A stretch of 64,000 nt of DNA from Odontesthes bonariensis (Eukaryota > Chordata > Actinopteri > Atheriniformes > Atherinopsidae). Positions 1 to 11,819 of this stretch are shown piece after piece. How positions within the stretch are numbered: position 1 is the stretch's first letter; every line of letters starts with the position of its first letter. The notes under the pieces are model-generated. The model was not told where the DNA came from, did not search any database, and saw only the letters and a program-made list of their open reading frames with translations. Made by a program: the position numbers and the translations under genes. The stretch spans positions 7,427,536-7,491,535 of the forward strand of contig NC_134524.1 in the NCBI RefSeq assembly GCF_027942865.1, given 5' to 3'.

Positions 1-258
1 GTAAAGCTTTCCAGTGCTCTTTCTGTCCCTCATAAAATAATGAAAAGGACATTTTTTATAATTATAACTCCATTTGGATAAGAGACAGTCAGTTAAAATG
101 CTGCTTTTCACTTCTTTTATCATCAAAGTAAAAACGTAACAGTTTCACTTTAATGCCATGAAGGTAGCGATGCTATTAGAGGAAGAAGTGTTTCTTGCTT
201 TTTTTGATGAATCTCACACATACACAGTGTTCACGTGGATGAAAGATGTCCAACTTAC

Positions 259-2732
259 CTGATACAGTTACAGTGATGACATCACTCCACTGTGTTAGAA
301 AAAGCTGGTCCCTTCTGCCCCGGCAGCTGTATCCTCCACTGTCAGTAACTCTGCTGATCCTGTATTCACTGGATGTTGGAGGAATATTTAACCCGGTTCG
401 TCTCCATTCATACATCCACTGAGTTCCTCCACCTCCCTGGATCTCACATCTGGCAGTGACGGTCTCACCGCTGTATATCTGAGCCCAGCTGGGCTGCAGG
501 ATCACTATGGCCTTAATGGAAACTGCTCACATAAAAATATTCAGTTAGAAGACCAACACACACAGAAAACTAACAGAAATATGCTTTAATTCTATTTCCT
601 GTTATTTGACACTGTTCATCTATGTATTTATTTCATAAATCTTCATAAACATTTAAATAACTGTAGTTTGTTTGCTTTTTGGAGCAACATTTCTCAGTAT
701 TTACTGACTTACTGATCAGTTATTTCTACAGTTTTTATTTCCATCCTGTTCAGTGCTTTTTCATGATGTTTAACAGCAGCACAAAGAGCAGAAAGTTCAA
801 GTGTTGAAGTGTTTCAATTCTAAAACTGATGAACAAGAAGAGATTAAGGAAATCCAGATGTAATAAATGAGAGAAGAAGATTCTGCCACTCTTGTGTTGA
901 ATCTGAACAAAACATGAAGAGTCTCAAACATCAGAGGTATCAGTAGGAGTTACTGTCATATAATCATTGTTTCATTCATGTTCTTTTTGTTGTTGGGACC
1001 AAAATGCTCTTTTCTACATGACTGAGAAACAGATGAAAACTTATTTTATTTCAGAACAAATGAATAAACTCACGAGTTTCCTCAATGGTGACATCACTGC
1101 TGACTTCTGAGTAGAAACCTGGTTCTCCTCCTCCTCTTCCTCCTCTTCCTCCTCTGCAGTGGTACAGACCTCCCTGTGACACTGTGATGACTTCACTGTT
1201 TGTTCCGGGCTGAGCTGCAGAATAGGCTGACCCATCTCTGAACCAGTCAAACCTCCATCCATCAGAGAGGTCCACAGAGCAGGTCAGTGTCACACTGCCC
1301 CCTGCTGGTAGGGTTGTTATCTCTGCTGTCAGTGTGGCTCTGGGTTTACTTTCTGTTGAGTTCAGATTTTTTTAAATGAATGAATCAAAATGTGACTTGA
1401 TTCAGTTTGTTTAAATATTACTAACAGACTGAAATATTTCTTGTTAACAATAAAAACAAATGCAGCTGCACACAAATAAAAGCTTCAGTTCTTTTTGATT
1501 TCATCGTCTGTAAGTTAGAAAAAACACATGATGTGAATCATCTCTTAAACCTTTCACAGACATCAGCTCAGAACTAAACTGAACACCAGTGAAGACTTTG
1601 GATCACATGTCAGAAAGCTCTCTGATCTGATCAGTAACATCAAAACACCAAATCAGGGAACAGTCTTTGGATGAATTTGTTCATCCTTCCAGAAAACTCC
1701 ACAGACTTTTAGTTTATTTGTCATAAGGCATTTCAGCTGAATATGAGGGCCTTGTACACATTTAAAGTGAAACATTTCTAATTCAGAATTCTTCATTTCT
1801 AACTTTGGCAGCTCTGACAGGTGACACCGAAAACCTTCAGCTGCACTCAATGCTGCTCTGTTTATTGTAAATTTAACTAATTTTTGTTCAATTATTCAAA
1901 GAAAAAGGTCATATTTATCCCATTAGAGTCCCAATAACACCCATCCATTTTCTATAGCTGCTCAGAAACAAACATCCGTGCACGCTCCCGCTCACTCGCA
2001 GGGTTAATTTAGAACATGCATGTTTTTGGATGATGGGAGGAAGCCAGAGTACCCAGCTGGGGTTCACACCAGGAACCCTCTAACTGCGAGGCGACGGTGC
2101 TAACCACCACACCACGTATGTCCTCACAGAGATCACAGACTCTGCAACTCATACACATTTATTCACTTTTCTTTGATTTTTCTTTTTGATCTAATGAGAT
2201 TAACAGAGTGAAAAATGCCACATATCCATCTGTACAAAGATAAACGAGAGGATAATTAGTAGATAAATACGATACTGATTATAGATGTGAGACCAAAGCA
2301 GAGAGGGAAGTTAGTCTGACCTTCAGCATATCCATCGATGGGTGTTCTGAGCACTACAATAAAGATTAAAACTGGGTTAGATGTGTTAACCTGACAGAGA
2401 ATCTAAAATTAATCAGATGAAAAACACTCTAGGCCAACAACAGAAGAACAAAAAGGAATTAGGAATAGAAAATATGAAAGAAATCACGTTTAAAACTAAA
2501 ACTAAACCATAAATGAAACAATCCCCATGTAAGTTGCATTCTGCTCCTCTAAACTAAAGCAACAGTTTTTCATAGAATCATGTCTGCTCTCCTCAATCTC
2601 TCACAGAAACACAATGAAGCAAAGACTCACTGTGATTCTCACTGTTTAGAAACATTTTCTCTGATCTGCCAACAGAAAGGCAGTGATGTACTTACAGAAA
2701 AAGCCCAGCACACAGAGCAAAGTGTGGCCCAT
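259..2732 (-). CDS. Fc receptor-like Ig-domain receptor, 5' part (partial)
   Basis: Probably a cell-surface or secreted immunoglobulin-superfamily receptor of the teleost Fc-receptor-like type. Four exons are visible: 2696-2732, 2321-2353, 1074-1352 and 259-522, all joined in phase 1 with GT-AG ends. The first two encode a signal peptide (MGHTLLCVLGFF, then a short 33-base exon), a split-leader arrangement typical of FcR-type genes. The 279-base exon is one Ig domain, with the first cysteine in TLTCSVDL, the WFRDG tryptophan strand and the second cysteine in GGLYHCRG. The 264-base exon is a second Ig domain (TARCEIQ, MYEWRR, GGYSCRG). Further domains or the membrane anchor would lie left of the window. 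In domain 1 a purine-rich run encodes GGRGGRGGG just after the second cysteine, probably a small tandem expansion. The Ig family is clear; the FcRL label is inferred from domain style, and other fish Ig receptors are possible. Confidence 0.7.
523..1073 (-). other. Intron between the two Ig exons
   Basis: This 551-base AT-rich intron lies between the two Ig-domain exons. It begins at the GT complementing 1073 and ends with GAGCAG at 523-528. I see no repeat or other gene in it. Confidence 0.6.
1941..2114 (-). repeat. Teleost interspersed repeat (LINE 3'-end type)
   Basis: The stretch starts with CCATCCATTTTCTAT and ends with CTAACCACCACACCAC. This is the reverse of a very common fish repeat whose 3' end reads like GAAAATGGATGG. 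It lies in the intron after the short second signal-peptide exon of the Ig gene. I recognise the pattern but cannot assign the clade with certainty. Confidence 0.55.
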
Positions 2733-3282
2733 CCTCACATCCGACCCTGCTGCACAGCTGCTCAGAAAGTCGTCTGCTTCACATGAACAAAACGTCTGAA
2801 GAAGTTACAACTGATACGTGTGTGAGGACAAAAGCTTTCAAACTTCTGCCCAACATGGCCCTCCTTTGCTTCCTTCCTTTTCACACTGAGCTCAGACAGC
2901 GTCAGTGGTTTGGGGAGGGTTATGGTTTGGGTAGCAGAGCCATTTCCTGTCCAATGCAGAAATAAACTTCTTTCGTGTGCAATGGTCTGTTCCTGGTTCC
3001 TGAAAAGATAAAGATTTATTTTTAATGTTACTTTTTTATACTTTAAATGTGACATCACTAATACAGATACTTCCTCACCACTGCCATGCGACTGGCTTCT
3101 ACACTGCTCTGCTGACCTCTTCCCTCTGTCTCAGACACCTTCACTGTATTCAACCAGCTCTTCAGCCTTTCCCTCCATGTCTGCTGAGTTGTGTAACGGT
3201 TTGAGAGATCCTACATTTCCTAAAACACTTAAACACACAGTATTTGGCTTCGAAGGCCCAAGAACAAACTATCAGGCCAACT

Positions 3283-4796
3283 ATAATAATAATAATAATA
3301 TATTTTATTTATAAAACACTTTACATCAATTTAATGACCTCAGAGTGCTAAATTTTAAAACTAGCATCTAAAAAAAAACCAGTAAAATAATTTTAAGATT
3401 TTTCAGTTAAACTAAAGGCTTTTCTAAAAAGGTGAGTTTTCAGGCCCTTTTTTAAAAAGAATCCACAGTCTGTGGTGCCCTTAGATGGTCAGGGAGAGCA
3501 TTCCACAGGCTGGGTGCAGCTGAGCTGAAGTCCTGAGCCTTGTCCTCTGGAGCTGGAGGAGATTGGCCTGTTTGAGGATGGGTGTGATGTGGTGGTACTT
3601 CCGCCCCCCCATCAGGATCCTGGCAGCACAGTTCTGGATATACTGCAGCTGCTGGATGTTCTTGCTGGGGATCCCGATGAGGAGTGCGTTGCAGTAGTCC
3701 AGCCGGGAGGAGACAAAGGCGTGGACAAGTTTTTCGGAATCAGGGAGAGTGAGTATGGGGCGGAGTTTGGCAATGTTTCTGAGGTGGAAGAAGGAGGTTT
3801 TGCAGAGGTGAGGGTCAGCGACTGAGGGTGAAAGGTGGATGTCGTGGCCGGAGAAGGTGATGCTGGTGATAGTGGATGACCGGATCTGGTGCGGAGTGCC
3901 AACAAGAATGGCTTCTGTTTTTGAGCTGTTTAGTTGCAGGAAGTTTGCCGTCATCCACGCCATTTTCTCCTCTAGGCAGGTGGAAACTGTGGATAGGGCT
4001 GCAGAGGGGGTTGGGTTTGTTTTAATGTAGATTTGGGTGTCATCAGCGTAGCAGTGGAAAGATATTCCATGCCGGCTGATGACACGACCAAGGGGGAGCA
4101 TGTACCGTGTGAAGAGGGTGGGGCCAAGGACAGAGCCTTGAGGGACACCACAGGTAACGGAGTGTGGAAGGATGTGGTGGTCGATGGTGGTCGATGGTGT
4201 CGAAAGCTGCGGTGAGGTCAAGAAGGATGAGAAGTGATGGAGAGCCAGCGTCAGCGATCAGTAGCAGGTCATTGGTAACCCTGACCAGAGCGGTTTCCGT
4301 ACTGTGGCCAGAGCGGAAACCAGACTGGAACTTCTCATACAAGCTGTTAGTGGTGAGGTGGTTGTGAAGTTGAGCAGAAACTACCTTTTCCAACACCTTT
4401 GATAGGAAAGGTAGGTTGGAGATGGGGCGGTAGTTGACAGGTGTTTCTGAGTCCAGGCTGGGCTTTTTGAGTAGTGGCTTGATGACAGCAGTTTTCAGGG
4501 ACGTTGGAACATGGCCGGACCGGAGGGACTGATTGATGATTTTGGTGATCATGGGACTTATTGCAGAGGAGTGAATTTTAATAAGGACTGAGGGAAATGG
4601 GTCCAGGGCACAGGTGGAGGGCTTCATCTTCCTCAGAATGACTTCGATGTCATGCTGTGTGGTGTCAGTGAAACAGCAGAGGAGTTGAGTCATCTCGGAC
4701 TGAGGGTCTGAGGGAGCAGAGAGAGCGGGGGGGGGCTGGAGGGTGGGGAGGCGGGGATGCTAGAGAGAACGGAGCGGATGTTGTCTACTTTAGACT
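3283..4796 (-). mobile_element. L2-type LINE, RT and 3' part
   Basis: Minus-strand non-LTR retrotransposon. Reverse transcriptase is read from about 4693 to 3481: [58 protein letters not shown] and the catalytic [11 protein letters not shown] box. The sequence resembles fish L2/Maui elements. The reading frame changes near 4185-4200, where GTGGTCGATG is duplicated in tandem, a 10-base insertion that breaks the RT. The 3' tail at 3283-3480 ends in a TAA-rich microsatellite. The 5' continuation lies at 5586-5880, separated by an insertion. Confidence 0.85.
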
Positions 4797-5585
4797 TAAA
4801 GGTGATAGAGAATCAAAATCATATTTTTCATGTTTTTGGTGTTAGTTCTGAGTCTCCCCGCTGTGGGGAGTACACACGAAGTGCCAGCAAGTGTCAGAAC
4901 CTCTGTTTCAAGTACTCCCCCTTTTTTGAATTGCCGCCAGAAAATGGGCAAATCCGTGTTTGAGCATTAAGTGACGTATCTTTTGGTGCATTCGCCCCCC
5001 CACACCCAAATCCACAGCCACTCCCTTTCAGACACGCCCCTTCGGCGAGAAACAGAAACTGGTGTGCCTTCCAAGGCTGTGAAAGCGGACTACGATCCCG
5101 GAAAGCAATGTTCGCGATCAATGGCTTTTATTTATTTTTAACAGCATCCCCAGTACATACAACCGCCGACATTTCCTTTGCTCTGCGCAGTTCACGGAGG
5201 ACAGTTTCACAAACCTTGCACGATTCCGAGCAGGCTTCAGTCGGAATTTAATGCTCAGTAGAGGGTCAGTTCCGACTTTGCAACAAAATCAACCCCAGCA
5301 ATCAGTACAGCCTGTAAGTATCACATTTTATTTTGTTTTAAATGTGTGTTGTACCATATTCCTGTTGTAAGAATTGCACGTTAGCTCTGGCTTACCTGCA
5401 TTTCATGATGAGGTTGCCAGATAAGCTCTGAAACGACGCCAATAAAGGCAAACGACGCATTCTAAACCCATCATAGTAACATAGCTGTTTCAGAGAGCCT
5501 TTTAGGGAGGTTCTGAGCCATTACAGACCCAACCAATTTTTTTTGGGCTACATATCACATCACAGAACAAGGATTAATGCCCCAT
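4797..5585. mobile_element. Probable DNA-transposon insertion inside the L2 LINE
   Basis: About 790 bases separate two collinear pieces of the same L2 LINE. The segment begins near CTTAAAGGTGATAGAGAATC and is GC-richer than its surroundings (5000-5260). No long ORF is supported. The right end is not sharp, and I could not identify terminal repeats or a target duplication, so only its status as an insertion is well supported. Confidence 0.45.
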
Positions 5586-5880
5586 TCAAGTGTAGGGGGG
5601 TCTGAGGTTTGAGGAGGTGATTTAAGGTTGAGAAAAGCTGCATGGAATTACCAGGGCTATTGTTGATTATATGGGAGTAGAACCGGGACCATGTGTCACT
5701 GAGGGACTTGCTGTAGGCCTTCTGGTGTTCCCGGTAGGCCAGCTTGTGAGCCGCAAGTCCGGAGTCCTAGAAACGCCGTTCAAGGACACGCCCCGTTCTT
5801 TTTAACAAGCGTAGGCCAGTGGTGGTGGCCTTGCTGAGGTAGGTGTAGCTCCACTTCCTCTTCGCACACATTGAGGCATG
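5586..5880 (-). mobile_element. L2-type LINE, linker upstream of RT
   Basis: On the minus strand one frame reads HKLAYREHQKAYSKSLSDTW and then FYSHIINN...FSTLNHLLKPQ. This is the pattern of the region between the endonuclease and RT in L2 elements (a strand 'FYS.LI' followed by 'LF.T.N.LL.P'). It matches the 5' side of the LINE at 3283-4796, so both are one element interrupted at 4797-5585. At least one stop codon is present. Confidence 0.6.
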
Positions 5881-8800
5881 AGAGCAGCAATTTAACACAT
5901 TAACCACATTCAGTTCAGAGCTATCTGACCTACAATAAACTGTGAAACATGTGACACTTTTTTCTGTTCAGTGACTTAATATGGTGCATTACATGTTTTT
6001 TATATATGATAAAGTATATATTAGAATCTATATGTGATATAAACTGGATATGACCTACATGTGCATATAGTCAGAATAAGAATGATAGTTTGTGGGACGT
6101 ACAAGAGGATGTTTTTTTTGTCTGAACATCATGTGAAAACAAGAAGGTAGAAAAAGTCAACATAGTTTTCTCTTTGCTTTACATCTTGAACTCGGTCTGT
6201 TTTCTGTGTCTGTCAGGAGTAAATACAGGATGGTGCTCATAGGGTAGTGAACATATCGCTTAGTGTTTTCTATTCTCTGATTTTCATATTGAAGCCAAAG
6301 AAATACATCGTGAGGTCACTGTTTTAGGTAAAGACGGGGTACAGATGGGCCTGTAGCTGGATGCACACTTACAGCAGAGAAATATTCAAAGACCAGCTGT
6401 CGCATCCCAAAGAAAAGATGATTCGATTCCTTAAAGATCAAAAGCTGGAAGTCTATAAAGTAATTGAGGGAATTGAACACATAATGATTTCAACCCCAGA
6501 CAGCTTCCCATCATCCTGAGCTTCTCTTTCTGAGCACCTTTGTTGAACTTTAAAAGTCCTGTGATCATAGTTTCCACGTTCTCGGAGGCTGAAAGCTTTC
6601 AGCCAACAGCCTGAGCTGTTCAACTACACACTGAAAGGTTGAATCCTAAAGTTTCTCTTTTCATTTTGGCTTAAAAACCCCAGCCTGCTCTGAGCTGAAC
6701 AACCTGCCCTTCCTTTTCTAAAAGCCATCAGCATCCACAGGAGCTGAAGCCCCTCCCTCTGCTTCCAGAAGCTGCTCTGCATCTGCCTGAACCACCAAAT
6801 CACAGCTTCAGCCTCCTTTCTGAGCTGCTTCCATTCTTCTGTTGGATGCTGAACTGCAGAGTTTATGTCTTTAAGAGCTTTGATCCCTCAGGTTGACAAA
6901 CTAAAAGCTGCTCAGTCACAGTTTGAGCCATTAAATCAGAGAATGAAAGTTTCCAACTTAAAGCTTTTCCCTCTTTACTTTGGCCTCTAAAACCTGGAGA
7001 CATTTAAACTCTTTAAGCAGCTCTCACAGGACTTGAACATACGATCAAATTGGAAATTCTGTTTAAAGTGTCAGAATCATGTCACAGAAACAAATGATCT
7101 GAGTTAAATGAAGAACATAACAGAGGTAAATTGTTTAATAAATCTGTCTGATGTTATAGTTCTGCTGTTTCCTCTGATAACTGATCAATAACTGTAAAAC
7201 ATAATTTGTTTCTGTGACATGAATCTCTCACTTTTAGCTGAATTTCCACCTACACACTGATATATTCATACATATTTTATTGTGTTTGTGTCACACTGTG
7301 TGTTTAATAAAGCTTTAACAAAACTGAAACCAGAGAAGGAAATTAAATAACAAGTTTTCATGTTGTAAAACACTTTATTTCTTATTTTAAGAAAAGATTT
7401 GACAGATGTTTACACTGTTAGCATTAGCAACGAGCTAACTTACTAATAATACAAATGGCATTCTTGGAAAGCAAAGGGACGATTAAACATACATCACCTC
7501 TGTAAACACAGTATTCAGACACACAGGAATACTGATATGAATTTCACCTCCGACACACCTGTTAATCTGCGCAACACCAGAACTACAACTGAGGTGCATC
7601 ATGGGTAACGTAGTCCGATATCTAGCTGCCTTAAGATTGTCCATTTGCTGTTGGTACTATTGTTTGTTAGCAGCACACACAGAACTCTAGAAAACAGTTT
7701 TTCAGTACAGGTCAACGAGCATCTTTACAAAATAAATCCTCTCAGTGAAGTGGGAAACAAACCTGAGTATTTTGAACAGAAACTGAGTATTTTGAACAGA
7801 AACTGAGTATTTTGACTGAGCTGGGATTTAGTTTAAGACTCTTTTTATTCTAATTCATCAAATACTGAAGGACCATGCATCTGGGAAACCGCTCCAAGTG
7901 AAGATGGATGTTAGTGATTCTGAGCGGGACAGAGAACGGGCACTTCTCTCATTCTATGAACAGACTGAAGGTCAGAAATTGGACAGTTTTCAGACAACAA
8001 AGTGCCTCCAATGCTGCAGAATCACTGTGGATCGATGCAGAACTGCAACACTGTTTGTGTCATTAGAAAGAAAAACATCACTTCCTGTGAACCTGTACAG
8101 TTTGATGTCAGTGAACACATCAGAACATCATCAGGATCTTCAGGAACCTGAATACTTCACACACAGAGAGGATGTTTCAGATTTCATGGACTTTGACCAG
8201 GTGTTCTTTCAAAAACAATCAACATTAAATATGTGAAAATCACTGTTTCTGTCTGAGTGTGAATAACCTCTGCAGTGAATAAGGCTCATGACAACATGTC
8301 TGTATAAACAGGGATTCCTTGACAACATGTCCACATTATAACCAGAGTAAAGGCTGCAGATAAAGTGCTTTGTGCACAGTAACAATCCCCATCAGCTGTC
8401 ACAGGATGAAGACATGATAACAGTTCATATCTTTGTGATGATTCCAGACATTTTTTTAAATAATGATGTAAAACAGCAGGTTAAAACAACAGAGTGAAGG
8501 ACTCAAGGTCCTCATAAGTCAGATAAATGATCTTCCTGATGAGTGAAACACTTTGTGTCAACATATCGTTATTAACTCAGAGACCAGTTATAACTCAGTA
8601 GCCAGGGGGCGGGGTTTACTGATCCGCCGAGAACAATGACAGTTTCTCTGTACATAAATCAGAGCCTCAGTTTCTCCAACAGACAGCATCACAGCTCCAG
8701 CAGAACTTAATGGATCTAAATCTTCTCTGATGGGTCATATCCACTATTTATTCAGCAAGCTGCGGACAAACCAAACTTCTGAGCTGCCTGAATAACAGCT

Positions 8801-9040
8801 TCATGTTCTAGAGGAAGAAGGAGAGGAGAGAAGGTAATGTGTCCAGATGTTTGACACAGAAAGTCTTTGTTGCTGCTGTTCTGACAATAATTCTGTGTTT
8901 GGAAAAGTAAAGTTGTTACTTTTACTGTGTGATCTGAATAGAATCAGTTTTACTGGAACATGTTCAGGATAAGAAGCAGCTAAAATGGAAAATGTTCTGC
9001 ACAGATAATCACAAAGTCTTTGTTACATATTTTTTAACAT
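5881..9040. other. Intergenic DNA without a supported gene
   Basis: AT-rich, with no convincing exon chain on either strand. Several stretches (6500-6900) are rich in CTGAGCTG/CAGC-type words without coding signal. A 113-codon ORF lies at 7898-8236 (MKMDVSDSERDRERALLSFY...), but I cannot relate it to a family. A short direct repeat with a unit near 22 bases (GAGTATTTTGAACAGAAACT) lies at about 7764-7815. At 8640-8832 there is an exon-like stretch ending in AGAAG/GTAATG, a possible donor site. None of this is enough for a gene call. Confidence 0.4.
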
Positions 9041-9044
9041 TTTA

Positions 9045-9175
9045 ACAGCTATAAAAGCTATACGCTACTTTTGAATTAATTTTTTGGATTTTGCGTACAA
9101 ATGCGATTAATCGTGATTAATCAGGGAAATCATGTGATTAATTAGATTAAAAATTTTAATCGTTGCCCAGCCCTA
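9045..9175. mobile_element. hAT MITE fragment (GGGCTGGGC family), one end
   Basis: Ends in ATTAATCGTGATTAATCAGG ... GTTGCCCAGCCCTA, identical in plan to the right ends of the complete copies at 38743-39367 and 55127-55500. Only the right about 130 bases are present here. Confidence 0.75.
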
Positions 9176-9283
9176 ATATATAATTAAAATGTTATTGAAT
9201 ACAATGAATTTCTTTATCTTGTCTCATATCAGCATTGGTGCAATTAAGCTCACCATTGCGTCGATGGATCCAAAATATTTCAA

Positions 9284-9290
9284 CGTCCCT

Positions 9291-9351
<61 letters not shown>

Positions 9352-9357
9352 AGAGAC
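9284..9357 (-). tRNA. tRNA-Asn (GTT)
   Basis: A 74-base gene. On the minus strand it starts GTCTCTGTGGCGCAATCGG, has anticodon stem TTCGG/CCGAA with loop CTGTTAA (anticodon GTT), and ends CCCAGGGACG. The acceptor stem GTCTCTG pairs with CAGGGAC with one G-U-type position. A and B boxes are present (TGGCGCAATCGG; GGTTCAAGCC). A TTTT run about 11 bases downstream could end Pol III transcription, unlike at the two plus-strand copies. Confidence 0.93.
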
Positions 9358-9394
9358 GTGGTTCACCATTTGAAGCATTACTGAACTCATACGG

Positions 9395-11001
9395 TATGGG
9401 ATCAAATAAGGGTCAGAAAGATTTTGTACTTGTACAATGATGTTCACATGTGTAATAAAGTTTTGAAGTTGAAAAAATATTTTGTGTCTATGTAAAAACA
9501 TTTTGTGCATGTGTAACAAAGTTTTGAAGTTGTAAAAACATTTTGTGCATGTGTAACAAAGTTTTGAAAGTTGTAAAAATAGTTTTTGTATGTGTAATAA
9601 AGTTTTGAAGTTGTAAAAACATTTTGTGCATGTGTAAAACTAAATCCGACGGACACACAAATTTCCCACATTCAAGTACGACCCTGAAGTTACAAGTTTA
9701 CAAAACTCAAGTTACGAGTACGAATTTTGACCCTGTTTTGACGCCTGAGTGAATAGCCAATCAGCACGTTGCTTACTGACTTGCATTATTTTGGTTACAG
9801 ATAAATCAGCTTTTGTGGATAAAAAAAACAAAACACACAAGTATATTTTACAATAAGTTTATTGGTTTAATTAAGTTCATTATACAAGATAAGTTAATTA
9901 AAGATATCGGCAATTCCACGATATAGCAAAAGTTTCTCAATGAGGTAAAAGGAAAACAATATTTTATTTACCAATGTTGTGGACAACAGCTATAACAATT
10001 TTTGTACTGTTTTAGGTGCCCCATCTTCCAGACGTGGCAATGACAGACATGGGTCAAACTGGAGTGCAGGTGCCTGAACTGGCATGTCCCTTGAGTATGC
10101 AAGAACTGGAACGATTGGATGAACTGTTCAATCCAACTGCACCTTCCTCGTGTTTTGGGGCAGACATATATACTGCAGTAGTAAACTATGTAGAGAGCAT
10201 TCATGAACTACGACAGGAACCATAAGGGAAGGTTGAGACACTGTTTTGTAGAGAATCTTATCTGTGTACAGTGCCCATAGCCTGGGACCTGTAACACAAA
10301 CTATCATTACTTCCCCTTCAATGCACATTCTAGCAAATCACTTTACATCCTAATCCACATCTGGCTTTAACAATCCAAAAAAATCATACGAACAATAAAT
10401 AATTAATTCAAACTTCACATTACCACTATCACCATGGATTGTTTCTCCTGATGATGTCACCAAGGTTATAAAAGTAGGCAGTATGGAGTGCTTCCTCCTT
10501 TTGTTCTTGGGCCACAAATTAAACTCAAAGTAACTTGTCTGAAAGAAAACATAATTGTATACACTTAATTAAACCAATAAACTTATTGTAAAATATACTT
10601 GTGTGTTTTGTTTTTTATCCACAAAAGCTGATTTATCTGTAACCAAAATAATGCAAGTCAGTAAGCAACGTGCTGATTGGCTATTCACTCAGGCGTCAAA
10701 ACAGGGTCAAAATTCGTACTCGTAACTTGAGTTTTGTAAACTTGTAACTTCAGGGTCGTACTTGAATGTGGGAAATTTGTGTGTCCGTCGGATTTAGTTT
10801 TACACATGCGCAAAATGTTTTTACAACTTCAAAACTTTGTTACACATGCACAAAATGTTTTTAAAACTTCAAAACTTTGTTACACATGCACAAAATGTTT
10901 TTACATAGACACAAAATATTTTTACAACTTGAAAACTTTATTACACATATGAACATCATTGTACAAGTACAACATCTTTCTGACCCTTATTTGATCCCAT
11001 A
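9395..11001. mobile_element. DNA transposon with very long terminal inverted repeats
   Basis: The left end TATGGGATCAAATAAGGGTC is mirrored by GACCCTTATTTGATCCCATA at the right end. The mirror continues inward for roughly 450 bases on each side (about 9395-9860 against 10550-11001). If TA is the duplicated target, the element proper is 9397-10999. Each arm holds three to four copies of a unit of about 50 bases built on ACAAAGTTTTGAAGTTGTAA. The centre (about 9860-10550) carries one ORF (10016-10225). Long arms, subterminal repeats and a TA target suggest a cut-and-paste element, but I cannot name the superfamily. The TA target alone also fits Tc1/mariner-like or ISL2EU-like elements. Confidence 0.75.
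10016..10225 (+). CDS. Unrecognised ORF inside the long-TIR transposon
   Basis: A 69-codon ORF beginning MPHLPDVAMTDMGQTGVQ and ending IHELRQEP-stop. It is acidic, has no membrane segment and shows no metal-binding cluster. The bases before it (TTTTGTACTGTTTTAG/GTGCC) resemble a splice acceptor, so it may be the last exon of an originally spliced transposon gene rather than an independent gene. I do not recognise the protein. It is placed exactly in the unique centre between the two inverted arms, which argues that it belongs to the element. Confidence 0.3.
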   Translation: MPHLPDVAMTDMGQTGVQVPELACPLSMQELERLDELFNPTAPSSCFGADIYTAVVNYVESIHELRQEP

Positions 11002-11216
11002 CAGAGCATGCTGAGCTGTTTAATGAGAGATATTACAATTGTATTGTAACTGGTAATCTTGCTGTATAGCACCTCCTACTTTTCGGTTCAAGTTTGACAT
11101 AGATCAGCAGCAGTTCACTCAAGTCTCATCACGCAAAAATACAGAACGCTTGCATCCACCGCCATGAGGGGGCAGTCAAGCTCGAAGCCACGCCCACTGC
11201 CAACAAAAGTCAGGAA

Positions 11217-11233
11217 GTCTCTGTGGCGCAATT

Positions 11234-11283
<50 letters not shown>

Positions 11284-11290
11284 AGGGACG
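11217..11290 (+). tRNA. tRNA-Asn (GTT)
   Basis: A 74-base gene GTCTCTGTGGCGCAATTGG ... CCCAGGGACG with anticodon loop CTGTTAA. It differs from the copy at 9284-9357 by one D-loop base. The B box GGTTCAAGCC is intact. No run of four T follows within about 150 bases, so 3' processing would depend on a distant terminator. Confidence 0.93.
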
Positions 11291-11759
11291 TTCTGACTTA
11301 TGCGTATTACGTGAGTTAACGCAAACATTCTGCCGCCAAAACGCTCTCCTTACGCATTATACACGCTCCTTGGCAAAATATTTCTCTAAGGGTGACCTGT
11401 TAAGTGCAATGTAATGCATGACTCAACCTGGAGGCTCCTCTGTCTTCTGTCAAAATTGCACAAGCAAAGTGAAAAAACAACCTTTTTGTCATATTGCTAT
11501 GAAAGTCACACACATACAAAAAGAACTCAAAAAGGCTGAGAGACCTAATGAGGGCACTTGGGAAAAAATTTGACATTAAATCTCTTTCTTTAACAAGTCA
11601 GACCAGGAAGTTATTGACTACTTGTTGTGTGCTACTTTACTTGTTACCTACACAGCAGATATCAAACTTATGACAAACATAAAGAAATCGAACACACACT
11701 CTAATGAAGGGGTGAGAGGTGGTAATGATCGAGGCCACGCCCACAGACAACTACATCAA

Positions 11760-11780
11760 GTCTCTGTGGCGCAATTGGCC

Positions 11781-11819
<39 letters not shown>

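Noticed and set aside
3589-4215. Plus-strand ORFs over the LINE
   Set aside because: Antisense to the L2 reverse transcriptase frame, with no motif of their own.
7898-8236. 113-codon ORF starting MKMDVSDSERDRERALLSF
   Set aside because: No recognisable domain, no exon partners and no repeat context; a chance ORF or a decayed exon cannot be told apart, so no CDS was called.
8640-8832. Possible first exon of an immune gene (GACAGCATCACAGCTCCAGC then a donor-like AGAAG/GTAATG)
   Set aside because: The only nearby ATG (8711) opens a very short frame, and no downstream exon was found.
9413-9640. CRISPR-like array (spaced repeats of about 50 bases)
   Set aside because: The units are subterminal repeats of the long-TIR transposon, mirrored in the right arm, and the genome is eukaryotic.
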